NCBI GenBank assembly: GCA_016705545.1 | Contig: JADIYA010000008.1 | Coordinates: 123,562 to 187,561, forward strand | Source of the DNA: Flavobacteriales bacterium | GTDB lineage: Bacteria; Bacteroidota; Bacteroidia; Flavobacteriales_F; PHOS-HE28 | Reading direction: 5' to 3' | DNA: 64,000 bases | In this document: positions 34,043-44,400 of the stretch, piece after piece | Numbering within the stretch: the stretch's first letter is position 1 | How the letters are laid out: the number at the start of each line of letters is the position of its first letter | Notes under the pieces: generated by a model | Told to the model about the DNA's origin: nothing | Database searches by the model: none | Seen by the model: only the letters and a program-made list of their open reading frames with translations | Made by a program: the position numbers and the translations under genes

Positions 34043-37000
34043 ATGCATGAATCAATCGGCTCCACGCGCACGGCACGCGCTGCTCCGCTGCTTGCATGCG
34101 GGCTGATTGCCGTGCTCGTGGCAGGCAGCGCCAAGGCGCAATCGAACCTGCGCGAGCGATGGGTGAAGCCGGTGCGCGACACTCTGCGCATCGATACTGT
34201 GAGCCTGGTGCCCGGGAGCCTCGCGCTGATCGCCGATAGCCTGCCGGTGCCGCCGGAGCGCTACGTCGTACTGCCCTATCAGGGCCTGGTCGTATGGAAG
34301 AACGCCCCCGATTCGGTGCTCGCACGCTACCGCGCCATGCCCTTTATGCTTGGCGGCCGGTTCCAGCACAAGGACCCGGCGCGCATCACCAGCGATCCCG
34401 CGCGGCCCGACCCCTTCCGCTATGAACCGCCGAAGCAAGAAGCCGACCTCATGGGACTTCGCGGATTGCAGCGCAGCGGCAGCATCTCACGCGGCGTGCT
34501 CTTCGGCAACAACCAGGACCTTTCGGTGAACTCCACCCTGAACCTGCAGCTCGGCGGGCGCATCACGGACCGCATCGGCGTCGCCGCCAGCATCACCGAT
34601 AACAACATCCCCATCCAATCCGGGGGCAACACCGCAGAGCTCCAGGACTTCGACCAGGTATTCATCAAGCTCTTCGAGGAGAGCGATCGCGGACCTGGCA
34701 ACCGATGGGAGCTGATCGCCGGCGATTTCGTGCTGCAGAAGCCGAAGAGCCACTTCCTCACCTACCTGAAGAAGGCGAAGGGCCTGAGCTATGACCTGAA
34801 CGGGCGCTTGGGCGACGCGCGTACCAGCACCGGTGTGAGCGCGGCCATCAGTAAGGGCAAATTCGCGCGCAACGTGATCCAGGGCCTCGAAGGCGTGCAG
34901 GGCCCGTATCGTCTGCGCGGGAACGAGATCGGTTCCGTGATCATCGTTCTCTCAGGCAGCGAGCGCGTGTACATCGACGGCCAGCTGATGAACCGCGGTC
35001 AGGAGAACGACTACGTGATCGACTACAACACCGCGGAGCTCAGCTTCACGGCGCGCCAGCTCGTCACCAAGGACCGCCGCATCACCGTGGAGTTCCAATA
35101 CTCCGACAAGAACTACGCGCGCTCGCTCCTGCGCTTCGATCAATCCATCCAGAAAGGCCGCACCACGTTGCGCTTCAATGGATACAGCGAACAGGACCAC
35201 CGCAACCAGCCCTTGCAGCAAGGCCTTACCGAAACGGAGCGGCGCGTGCTCGCGGACGCCGGTGATGATCCGCTTGCCGCAGCCACCATCGGCGTTGACA
35301 GCACGGGGTATCTCACGGATCAAGTGCTTTACCGCCGCACGGACTCGCTAGGCTATGATCCGGTCTTCGTGTACAGCACCGATCCTGCCGTTGCGCTGTA
35401 CCGTGTGGTCTTCAGCCAGGTGGGCGCTGGGACCGGCGACTACGTGCTGCAGGAATTCACGCCCAACGGCCGCGTGTTCCGGTGGGTGCCGCCAGACACC
35501 GTCGATGGCGCAGTGGTGCGCCGTGGCGACCACGCGCCGGTGCGACTGCTGGTGGCGCCGCGCGCGCAGCAGCTGCTCACGCTCGGCGTGGAGCACCGCT
35601 TCAGCGCCCGTTCGAACGTGGCCGCTGAGGGCGCTTTCAGCCACCTCGATGCCAATACGTTCAGCGCACTGGACCGCGCAGATGACGATGGCTTCGGCCT
35701 GCTCCTGAAGGGAACGCATGCGATCCCCATCAGCGCGAATGACAGCTCGCTCCATCTCGTACTGAGCGCCGAAGCGGAAGGCGTGAGCCGGAACTTCCGC
35801 TTCGTGGAACGCTATCGCGCCGTGGAATTCGATCGCAACTGGAATGTGCTCGGCCTCAACCTCGCCTCGGATCAACTGCTCGCCGGCGCAACCCTTGGCG
35901 TGCGCGGCAACAAGCTGGGGCGCGCATCGTACGGCTTCGGCACTTTCCAGGCCGATGGCCTCTACTCAGGATGGAAGCACGACCTGCAGAGCGATCTCCG
36001 TTGGAAACGATTCGATTTGGCAGGCACAGCGAGCTGGCTGCGCGCCGACGCGTCCCGCAGCAGCGACTTCCTGCGCAATAAGGGCCAAGCGCGCTACAGG
36101 CTGAAGCCGCTCACCTTCGGCCTGAAGAGCGAAAACGAACGGAACAGGTTCACTACGGAACTAACGACCGGGCTGCAAGCGGGATCCTATGCCTTCGAGG
36201 ACCTGGAGGCCTTCGTGCAATCGCCCGACTCCGCACGCAACAAGTGGCGGGCCTCGGCCGGCCGACGAACGGACCATGCCCTGCGCGATGGCGCGCTCCG
36301 CACAAGCACCATTGCCGATGCCTACTCCGCAACCGTGGACCTCGCGCGGAATCCGCGCAACCGCTTCGCCGCCACCGGCACCTATCGCGCACTGAGCATC
36401 GTGGATAGCACGCTCACCGCGCAGAAGCCGCAGGACACCTACCTGGCCCGCGTGGATTACGACCTCACGCTGTGGAAGGGCGTGGCCATCCTGGACCTCT
36501 TCAATGAATTCAGCTCCGGCCTCGAGCAGCGCCGCGAATACCTCTATGTGCAGGTTCCCGCTGGCCAGGGCCTTTACATCTGGAACGACTACAACGGCAA
36601 CGGCATCAAGGAGCTGAACGAATTCGAGCTGGCCAACTTCGCTTATGAAGCGGACTACTTGCGCGTGTTCGTGCCGAGCAACGACTACGTGCGGAGCTTC
36701 GGCAATCAATCCAGCGCCTCGCTCGACCTGCGCCCCGGCGTGAAGTGGGCCGATGCCAAAGGACCGATGGGCCTCGTGGGCAAATTCTCGGACCTGTTCT
36801 CAATGCGCGTGGACCGCCGCTCGGCCAACCCCGATCCGCTCAAGGTGCTTGATCCATTCGCACCGGAACGCACCGATACCCTGCTCACTTCCTTCGCATC
36901 AAACGTTCGCAACACCGTGTATTACGACCGCGCCAGCCGGATCTGGAGCGTGGATCACACCTGGCAGAGCGATCGCTCGCGCAACCTATTGTTGAACGGT

Positions 37001-37540
37001 TACGAATCGCGCTCACGCGAGGCGAACACCGTTCGCGCACGCATCAACATCACCCGCCGATGGACGCTCGATGTGGAAGGCGAGCGCGGCCGGTCAGGCA
37101 ATTCCTCGGACCTGCTCTCGGGCCGCTCATGGGCCATTGAACAGGACGCGCTGCGCCCACGGCTCACCTGGCAACCGAACACCAGCGTGCGCGCATTAGC
37201 ATCGTACAAGGCCACGAGCAAGCGCAATCGCGCGGAGTTCGGCGGCGAGAAGGCCGATTCGCATGACTTCGGTCTCGAGTTCAGGTACAATACGGCGGGC
37301 AAGGGCGGCCTGCAGGTCACGGCGAACTGGGTGGAGATCCGATTCGAGGGCGCCGTGAACAGCGCGCTCGGCAATGAGATGCTGAGCGGCCTGCGGCCGG
37401 GCACCAACGGGACCTGGAGCGTGAGCCTGCAGCGCAACCTCAGCGGCAACCTGCAAGTGGACCTTACCTATAATGGACGGCGCAGCGAAGGCGCGCCCGT
37501 GATCCATGTGGGCGGGGCGCAGGTCCGCGCGTTCTTCTAG
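34043..37540 (+). CDS. Large outer-membrane beta-barrel protein, SprA-like N-terminal region
   Basis: 1,165 residues with signal peptide (LLACGLIAVLVAGSAKAQ). A stretch near residues 145-235 (SGSISRGVLFGNNQDLSVNS, LNLQLGGRITDRIGVAASIT, DNNIPIQSGGNTAELQDFDQ) has the pattern I associate with SprA, the T9SS translocon barrel, and with related Bacteroidota barrels. At 1,165 residues it is about half SprA size, so it is a paralogue, not SprA itself. The remaining ~850 residues are alternating amphipathic strands ending in a beta-signal-like ...HVGGAQVRAFF. Outer membrane; function unknown. Confidence 0.8.
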   Translation: MHESIGSTRTARAAPLLACGLIAVLVAGSAKAQSNLRERWVKPVRDTLRIDTVSLVPGSLALIADSLPVPPERYVVLPYQGLVVWKNAPDSVLARYRAMPFMLGGRFQHKDPARITSDPARPDPFRYEPPKQEADLMGLRGLQRSGSISRGVLFGNNQDLSVNSTLNLQLGGRITDRIGVAASITDNNIPIQSGGNTAELQDFDQVFIKLFEESDRGPGNRWELIAGDFVLQKPKSHFLTYLKKAKGLSYDLNGRLGDARTSTGVSAAISKGKFARNVIQGLEGVQGPYRLRGNEIGSVIIVLSGSERVYIDGQLMNRGQENDYVIDYNTAELSFTARQLVTKDRRITVEFQYSDKNYARSLLRFDQSIQKGRTTLRFNGYSEQDHRNQPLQQGLTETERRVLADAGDDPLAAATIGVDSTGYLTDQVLYRRTDSLGYDPVFVYSTDPAVALYRVVFSQVGAGTGDYVLQEFTPNGRVFRWVPPDTVDGAVVRRGDHAPVRLLVAPRAQQLLTLGVEHRFSARSNVAAEGAFSHLDANTFSALDRADDDGFGLLLKGTHAIPISANDSSLHLVLSAEAEGVSRNFRFVERYRAVEFDRNWNVLGLNLASDQLLAGATLGVRGNKLGRASYGFGTFQADGLYSGWKHDLQSDLRWKRFDLAGTASWLRADASRSSDFLRNKGQARYRLKPLTFGLKSENERNRFTTELTTGLQAGSYAFEDLEAFVQSPDSARNKWRASAGRRTDHALRDGALRTSTIADAYSATVDLARNPRNRFAATGTYRALSIVDSTLTAQKPQDTYLARVDYDLTLWKGVAILDLFNEFSSGLEQRREYLYVQVPAGQGLYIWNDYNGNGIKELNEFELANFAYEADYLRVFVPSNDYVRSFGNQSSASLDLRPGVKWADAKGPMGLVGKFSDLFSMRVDRRSANPDPLKVLDPFAPERTDTLLTSFASNVRNTVYYDRASRIWSVDHTWQSDRSRNLLLNGYESRSREANTVRARINITRRWTLDVEGERGRSGNSSDLLSGRSWAIEQDALRPRLTWQPNTSVRALASYKATSKRNRAEFGGEKADSHDFGLEFRYNTAGKGGLQVTANWVEIRFEGAVNSALGNEMLSGLRPGTNGTWSVSLQRNLSGNLQVDLTYNGRRSEGAPVIHVGGAQVRAFF

Positions 37541-37542
37541 GA

Positions 37543-38451
37543 CTACTTCAAGTTGAAGTTCGCCTTCGATACGAGCGAGCCGGCCTCGTAGATCTCCACG
37601 ATGTACTGACCTGTGCGAAGCTCTTCACCGCCTGTCCAGAAAACGCAGGCATCAAGCGGCTGGTTCTGGTAGTTCACATCGCGCTTGGCACTGTACTCGC
37701 CTTCGACGCCGTTGAACTTGAAGCGGTTGTTGCCCTCGTTCGTGGGGAGCACCTTGCCATCGGGGCTGATCACGCGCATGTAAAGCGTCTTGTCGCCCGC
37801 ATCGGTCACCTTGTTCTCGCCCAAGGTGAAGCAGCATTTGATCATCTCCGCCTTGCTTGCACGCTCGGTGTCGACCTGTTTGCCGCTGTTGCGCACGAAG
37901 AGCGCTCCGGCCGAAATGGTGGTGGTGTGCAGCACCGCCCCCTTGGCCACCTTGCCCGCAAGCGCCTCCTTCTCGGTTGCCAGTGCCTGCTTCTGCGCCT
38001 TCTCCTCGCCCAGCTCTTGGGTGAGCTGCTGCTTCTCGGCGGTGAGCTCTTGATTGGCGCGGTTCAGGGAATCGATCTGGGCGATGTAGTTCTTCATGAT
38101 CGAGCGCAGCGTCTCGGCTTCCTTCTTCGCCTTCGCAAGGCTGTAATTCCCGCTCTTCACCTTGTCCATCAGTTCCTGGATCTGCTGCTTCTGCAATTCC
38201 AGTTCCTGGCGGATGGTATCGTTCTCGGTCTGCAGGGAATCGTAGCTGTTAAGGGTACGTTCCAGCATACCTAGCACATCTTCATTGCGGGTCTCGAGGG
38301 CGGCCACCTGCTGTTGGCCCACCTCCACTTCCTTGCCACGCTGCATCAGCAGCCATAGCATCACCACGTTACTGATCAGCAACAGGACCACCAGCAGCAG
38401 CAGGCCGGTGTTCGAGCGGTTCTTCCCCGCTTGCGGTGAGTTCGGTTCCAT
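37543..38451 (-). CDS. Membrane-anchored coiled-coil protein with C-terminal beta domain
   Basis: 302 residues: one N-terminal membrane helix (TGLLLLVVLLLISNVVMLWL, about residues 14-34), a long coiled coil (residues ~40-170, rich in Gln/Glu/Lys), then a ~120-residue beta domain (ISAGALFVRNSGKQVDTERA ... YIVEIYEAGSLVSKANFNLK). The order fits a protein anchored in the inner membrane with a periplasmic body. Similar proteins recur in Bacteroidota without known function. Its stop is 2 nt from that of the convergent barrel gene. Confidence 0.8.
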   Translation of the reverse strand: MEPNSPQAGKNRSNTGLLLLVVLLLISNVVMLWLLMQRGKEVEVGQQQVAALETRNEDVLGMLERTLNSYDSLQTENDTIRQELELQKQQIQELMDKVKSGNYSLAKAKKEAETLRSIMKNYIAQIDSLNRANQELTAEKQQLTQELGEEKAQKQALATEKEALAGKVAKGAVLHTTTISAGALFVRNSGKQVDTERASKAEMIKCCFTLGENKVTDAGDKTLYMRVISPDGKVLPTNEGNNRFKFNGVEGEYSAKRDVNYQNQPLDACVFWTGGEELRTGQYIVEIYEAGSLVSKANFNLK

Positions 38452-38536
38452 ACGTTGAGGGAGGCGTTACAGCGGGCTAAATTACTCCCGCTCGGGGGGG
38501 CATCCTCCGTACGCAGGCCCGCTTATCAACACGAGC

Positions 38537-39244
38537 ATGGGAAAACCACGCAGCACGCTTGGCATCTGGCTGCACGATGCATGGGGGCTGCTCGTGCCGC
38601 AGCGATGCGCGGGTTGCGACACGGCCCTGCTCAGCCACGAGGATTGCTTGTGCGACACCTGCTTGCGTGAGCTGCCACGCACGCACTTCAACAACGATCC
38701 GCTGAATCCCGTGGAGCGGCTATTCCACGGGAAAGTGGAACTGGCCTCCGCGGGCGCACTCCTTAAATTCAGCGCCCACGGCATGGTGCAACGCATCCTG
38801 CACCGCATCAAATACAAGCACGACCGTGAAGCAGCGATGCTCATCGGGCAACTGATGGGCGAAGAGCTGAAGGCCTGCCGCCGGTTCGACGGGATCGATG
38901 CGGTGATCGCCGTGCCCTTGCACCCGCGGAAGGAAAGGCAGCGCGGCTTCAACCAGAGCCGGCTCCTGGCCGAGGGCATCTCCAAGGTGCTTCCGGTCGA
39001 ACCCATGCACCGGTACCTGCAACGCGCCGAGTGCACCGGCACGCAAACGCGCAAGGGTCGCCTGGATCGCTGGCGCAATGTGAAGCAAGCCTTCGAGCTC
39101 ACGGACCCGTTGGCCTTGCGTGACCGCCATGTGCTGCTTGTGGATGATGTGGTCACCACCGGGGCCACGGCGGAAGCGTGCGCCGCAGCGATCCTCACGG
39201 CCCCCGGTGCGCGCGTGAGCCTGTTCACCGCAGCCACTGCATAG
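38537..39244 (+). CDS. comF: ComF family phosphoribosyltransferase-like protein
   Basis: 235 residues. The N-terminal double zinc-finger is visible as CAGCDTALLSHEDCLCDTC and the C-terminal phosphoribosyltransferase motif as HVLLVDDVVTTGATAEACAA; between them lies PLHPRKERQRGFNQSRLLAE, highly typical of ComF. In naturally competent bacteria ComF assists uptake or handling of single-stranded DNA; whether this organism is competent is not shown here. It starts 85 nt upstream of, and divergent from, the coiled-coil gene. Confidence 0.93.
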   Translation: MGKPRSTLGIWLHDAWGLLVPQRCAGCDTALLSHEDCLCDTCLRELPRTHFNNDPLNPVERLFHGKVELASAGALLKFSAHGMVQRILHRIKYKHDREAAMLIGQLMGEELKACRRFDGIDAVIAVPLHPRKERQRGFNQSRLLAEGISKVLPVEPMHRYLQRAECTGTQTRKGRLDRWRNVKQAFELTDPLALRDRHVLLVDDVVTTGATAEACAAAILTAPGARVSLFTAATA

Positions 39245-39276
39245 CGGGTACTTTCGCGGCCCGCATTGAAGAACGC

Positions 39277-39762
39277 ATGAACACTCCTTCGAAGAAGAAC
39301 TCCGCCGAACGCGTCGCTGCATACGATTCGCTTGGCCCCCAGTGGAAGGAGCTCCTCGATGAAGAGCGCGACCCTATTGCAGCCATGGCCAACTTCTCCG
39401 CGCTCATCAAGGAGACCTTCGGTTGGCACTGGGTAGGCTTCTATCGCGTAGTAGGCGCGGAACTGGTGCTCGGGCCCTTCCAAGGTCCGGTGGCCTGCAG
39501 CCGCATCGGTTTCGGCAAGGGGGTCTGCGGAAGCGCTTGGAAGGAGGAGCGCACGATGGTGGTGCCCGACGTCGGGCAATTCCCTGGGCACATCGCGTGC
39601 AGTCCGCATTCGCAATCAGAAATCGTTGTTCCATTGCGCGACAGCGGTGGCCGCGTAGCCGCCGTGCTCGATATTGACAGTGCTGTGCTTGACGATTTCG
39701 GCACCGTTGACGTACACGGATTGGAGACCCTTTGTGAAACACTGCAACCCCTGTTCGAATGA
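39277..39762 (+). CDS. msrC: Free methionine-(R)-sulfoxide reductase (GAF-domain fRMsr)
   Basis: 161 residues. A GAF domain with the three conserved cysteines of fRMsr: PVACSRIGFGKGVCGSAW (Cys74, Cys84) and GHIACSPHSQSEIVVPL (Cys108), equivalent to Cys84/94/118 of the E. coli enzyme. Reduces free Met-(R)-sulfoxide to methionine with thioredoxin; cytoplasmic oxidative-damage repair. Its stop overlaps the start of the next gene (ATGA at 39759), so the two are probably translationally coupled. Confidence 0.93.
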   Translation: MNTPSKKNSAERVAAYDSLGPQWKELLDEERDPIAAMANFSALIKETFGWHWVGFYRVVGAELVLGPFQGPVACSRIGFGKGVCGSAWKEERTMVVPDVGQFPGHIACSPHSQSEIVVPLRDSGGRVAAVLDIDSAVLDDFGTVDVHGLETLCETLQPLFE

Positions 39763-41369
39763 TGCGAGCAGCCGGCGCCGTGCTCTTCGCGCTGTTCGTC
39801 TCCGGATGCGCGCAAGTGCGCGAAATATCAGGCGGGCCCAAGGATGAAGCAGGCCCTAGCCTGGTGAGCGCGTCACCAGTCGCCGGCAGCTTGCGGTTCG
39901 TTGGTGGCCGTTTCGCGCTTCGCTTCGATGAGCGCGTGCAAGTGAAGCGACCCGCAGGCGGATTGCTGGTTTCACCCCCGTTGGACCCGCCACCCGTAAT
40001 CAAGTTGACTGGTGCTCGCGAAGTGGAAGTGAGTTGGAGCGGTCCGCTGCGACCGGGTACCACCTACAGCTTCGCCTTAGGCGAGGCCATCCAGGACCTG
40101 ACTGAAGGCAATCCGGCCGCAGGTCTCACCTACATCTTCAGTACGGGCGATGCGCTTGACAGCCTCACGATCGCCGGCGTTGTATCCAATGCCTACACCT
40201 TGGCACCGCAGGAAGGTGTGCTCGTTTCGGCCTATGCCCCGGAAGACTCTTCGGCATTCACGCAAGGCCGGCCCGCCTTCGCTGCAAGAACTGACAAAGA
40301 AGGGCGATTCGTCCTGCGCCACTTGCCGGACCAAGTGCTGCGCATCACTGCATTGAAGGACCTTAACGGCAACTACAGATATGACCTGCCCGCGGAAGAA
40401 ATAGCTTTCGGGTCGGAACTGATACCGCCGCGTGCGCCCAGTGACAGCCTGGCCAAGCCTTTGAGCCTGCGACTCTTTCAAGAGGCCAGTGCGCAGCAGC
40501 GCGTGATTTCCTCCTCCATCACCGATGATCGTGCATGGCGGATAGTGCTCGCGCGGCCGGCGGAACGCATCGCCGTTCGCGATCTGGCCCGCGAAGGCGG
40601 TACGCTGACATGGGCGTCGGAGTGGGGCGTCATGCGGGACACCGTTCACATCTGGCCTTCGGACACCACCGCGCTCGGTGAGGGCCGCTATGAGCTGAGC
40701 ACTGAGGAAGGCGCGCTGGACACCCTGCGGTACCGGCCGATGCGACCGATGCCATTCGCCCTCAACGTGCACGCAGTCAAGTCCATGGCAACCAAGGGGG
40801 ACAGCCCAATGATCCGGGCTTCGCGCCCCATCGCTCAAATCGATTCGCGTATGGTGCGCTTGTTCGCCGACAGTTCGGAAATCACATGCAGCCTGAAGCC
40901 CGACAGTTCCGATTCGCGCTCAATGACCGTGCAGGTCGATGGACCACTGCCCTTATCAGCACAGCTGGTGCTCCTGCCCAAAGCACTGCGTGATATCTAT
41001 GGCGGCACGCACGACACCCTGCGAATCGTGCTGGGAGCCTCACCGGCGTCGGCCACGGGAATCCTGCGCGTGACCGTTGTCTCGGAACAGGAAGTGGGCG
41101 GACAGCTAAGTCTGGAGTTGCTCGACGCGCGCGGCATCGTGGTGCATAAGCAAGTCGATGTAAGCCCGGGTGAGCGCGTGAGCTGGGAGCGCTTGGAGCC
41201 GGGCAATCATTCGCTTCGCTTGATCGAGGATGCCAATAGTAATGGCCGATGGGATGCTGGGCATTGGCAAGAGCAGCGCCAACCGGAGCGGGTTCGTCTG
41301 CATGGCGAGGCCATACAGGTTCGCGCAGGCTGGGACCTTGGCATCGACTGGAGATTGAAGGGCGATTAG
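39759..41369 (+). CDS. Ig-like-domain lipoprotein conserved in Bacteroidota
   Basis: 536 residues: lipoprotein signal (GAVLFALFVSGCAQ) followed by the REISGGPKDEAGPSL motif, a pattern typical of this Bacteroidota family. An N-terminal Big_5/SbsA-like Ig domain follows (RFALRFDERVQVKRPAG, RPGTTYSFALGEAIQD), then a carboxypeptidase-regulatory-like beta domain (TDKEGRFVLRHLPDQVLRIT). The C-terminal part is another beta domain (GDLGIDWRLKG-like end). Outer-membrane or periplasmic. Its role is unknown; it is often annotated simply as an 'Ig-like domain-containing protein'. Confidence 0.85.
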   Translation: MMRAAGAVLFALFVSGCAQVREISGGPKDEAGPSLVSASPVAGSLRFVGGRFALRFDERVQVKRPAGGLLVSPPLDPPPVIKLTGAREVEVSWSGPLRPGTTYSFALGEAIQDLTEGNPAAGLTYIFSTGDALDSLTIAGVVSNAYTLAPQEGVLVSAYAPEDSSAFTQGRPAFAARTDKEGRFVLRHLPDQVLRITALKDLNGNYRYDLPAEEIAFGSELIPPRAPSDSLAKPLSLRLFQEASAQQRVISSSITDDRAWRIVLARPAERIAVRDLAREGGTLTWASEWGVMRDTVHIWPSDTTALGEGRYELSTEEGALDTLRYRPMRPMPFALNVHAVKSMATKGDSPMIRASRPIAQIDSRMVRLFADSSEITCSLKPDSSDSRSMTVQVDGPLPLSAQLVLLPKALRDIYGGTHDTLRIVLGASPASATGILRVTVVSEQEVGGQLSLELLDARGIVVHKQVDVSPGERVSWERLEPGNHSLRLIEDANSNGRWDAGHWQEQRQPERVRLHGEAIQVRAGWDLGIDWRLKGD

Positions 41370-41445
41370 CGCGCGCTGCACCTGCGGAACCCTGATCGGC
41401 AGGGACCGTAGAAAGCCGGCCACGAACCACTCTTCGGCGGCTTGA

Positions 41446-44400
41446 ATGAGCCCTCAAGACCTGAACCGCGCATACTGGCGCCTGCTCGCGCTCGGCTACC
41501 TGGCCGCCTCGACACTAGCCCTGGTGGCGCAGCCGAGCAGCGCTTTGCCTACCCGCGGGAAGACCTTCTGGACCACCTTCATGCAGAATGGCTTCGGGGC
41601 CCAATCCCTGAAACTGCATGTTGCAAGCCCCATTGCGACCACTGGGACCATCAGTATCCCCGGTCTTGGCTGGAGCCAGCCCTTCAGCGTGGGCGCGAAC
41701 AGCGTAGCGATCATCGACGTGCCCACATCAGCGGAGCTCACCGGCTCAGGCGCCATCCAGAATCGCGGCGTGCTGGTACAGGCCCAGGATACCGTGAACG
41801 TATTCATGGCCAGCTTTCAGAACTACACGCATGACCTGAGCCAGGTGCTGCCCATGACATCGTTGGGCACCACATACCGTGTTGATGCGCACAACGGTTT
41901 ACCCAACTTCAACAACCTTCACAAGAGCGAATTCGCCGTGCTGGCCACGGAGGACGGAACGCAAGTGCGGATCACGCCATCGGCGCTCACGGCCAACGGC
42001 CAAGCGGCAGGGGTGCCTTTCATCGTAAACCTGGATGCCGGCCAAGCCTATCAGGTGCAGGCCGCAACAGATCTGCTGAACCTCACCGGCAGCCTAATCG
42101 AAGCCACCGTCCAGAGCGGGCCTTGCCGTCCGTTCGTTGTGATCGGCGGCAGCATGTGCGGCACCTCACCCAATGGCTGTTCTGCTTGCGACCACCTCTT
42201 CGAGCAATGCCTGCCGGTATCCGCTTGGGGTACACGCTACCACACGGTCATGGCCCAAGGCGCCACCACCATCACCTACCGCGTGATGGCGCATTCCGAC
42301 GGCACCTTGGTGACCATTGCCGGGGGCGCACCTATCCTGCTCAACGCAGGCCAGCGTCATGAGGTGAACGGCGCCACTGCGCCGGTCTGCATCGAAGCCA
42401 CGCAACCCGTGAGCGTTGCGCAGATCATGGAAGGCTACAGTTGCGCCGGCAATGGCGACCCCTCGCTCGTGATCCTCTCACCGGAGGAACGCACGTCGCG
42501 CAGCGCTCGCTTCCACACCAGCAACAGCCCGCAGGTCAACGTGCATAGCCTGAGCATCGTGGTGCCGGTCTCGGCTACCGGACAGGTTCAGATCGACGGC
42601 GTTCAGGTGAACCCTGCGCTCTTCCAACCTTATGCGAATTGCGCGGACCGGGCGCATGCCAAGGTGCCCGTGGCAGCGGGCCAGCACTGGATCACCTGCC
42701 CGGCCGGATTCCAGGCCTACGCCTTCGGCATCGGTTTCGGCGAGAGCTACGCTTCGTCGGTACACGACATTGCACGGATCAGCACTCAGCAGGACAGCAC
42801 GGTTTGCGGCGCCGGCACCATCACGCTGAGCAGCCCCACTCCGCTCAACAATGCGGAATGGGTGGCCTTGAGCGCACCGGGCACGGTGATCGGAACCGGC
42901 AACAGCATCACCATCACGCCTACGCAGAGCGAGAGCTACCGTGTGAGCGGCCTGCTCCCCGTGAGCGGCTGCCCTAGCGAGTTCACCTACAATGTGGGCA
43001 TCCCGCTCACCATTCCGACCTTGCTGACAGCGAATGGGCAGCCGACAATCAACGTGTGCCAATACGAGCCGGTGCAACTGGGCCTTGTGCCACCGCCGGA
43101 TCCGGCCTGGTTCGACATCAACTGGTGGCCAGCCAACAGCCTGAGCAACGCCAACTCGAACGCGCCGGTGGCTGGACCTCTGACCTCTACTTGGTACGGC
43201 GTTCAAGTGATGAGCCCGACCGGTTGCGGCGATATGATCGATAGCATCCTCGTGACTGTGCAGCCCGGTGCCATCGTGGAATTGGGTGTGAGCGCTCAGC
43301 CCGCCACGGTGTGCCTGGGCAACAACACGCAGCTGAATAGCCGTGTGCTCCGCGCAGTGGCGCATGACGAATTCGACGCGCCTCTGAGCCCGATGTGGGC
43401 TGCGGTGCAAGGCGGCGGGATCAGCACAGCATGCGGAAGCGCGAATGGATCCGCGCTCTACTTCAACGGCAATGGACAACGAAGCGCGCAGACGGCGGCC
43501 TTCAACACCATAGGTGGCGGCTTCGTGCGCTTCCGATTGAAGATCGCCAATGGCATCGCGCCCTGCGAGGATGCCGATCCCGGGGACGACGTGGTGCTTG
43601 AATTCTCGAACAACAACGGCCTCAATTGGACGGCGGTCGCCACGTACAACGAAACGGCTTTCCCGGACTTCACGCCGGTCAATGCGCCCATACCGGTAGC
43701 CGCGCAGACCGCGAGCAGCATGTTCAGGCTGCGCCAGCTCGCCAACCAGGGAGCGGGGCACGACAACTGGGCCATCGACGATTTGCTGCTCACCCGTTAC
43801 GATGATGCCTTCGCGAGCTACGCCTGGTCTCAAGCCGGAACGCTCAGCAACCCGACGAGCCATGCGCCTGTGGCTACGCCGGTAACGAGCGGCTGGTATG
43901 TGCTCAGCGCCACGGACCCGACCGCAGGCTGCGTGTACAAGGACTCCGTGTACGTGACCGTGGTTCCGGCCTTCAATCTCAACGTCACTCCCAGCACTAC
44001 GCTCTGCTCGCTCACCGGCGTGCAATTGAATGCTTCGCCCAGTTCGGGATCGGACATCAGCTATAGCTGGACCCCGGACAACGGCTCGCTCAATGACGCA
44101 TCCATCGCTGACCCCATGGCCAGCCCTGCGCAGACAACGACCTACTCCGTGACCGCGACCAGCGGCGATGGCTGCATAGCCAGCGGGCAGACCACCATCA
44201 CCGTGGGGCAGCTCTTCGCGATGAGCATCACTGCTGCGCAGACCACGCTCTGCCCCGGACAGAGCACGCCTCTGAACGCCACGGTGAATGGCAGCGGGGG
44301 CATGACGTATTCATGGACGGGTGCCGGCCTTAGCAACGACACCGTCGCCAATCCAACGGCTGCGCCTAACGCCACCACCACCTACACCTGCACCGCAACG

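Noticed and set aside
42478..44025. 515-codon minus-strand ORF inside the 1,667-residue surface protein gene
   Set aside because: Arg/His/Ala-rich shadow frame without motif.
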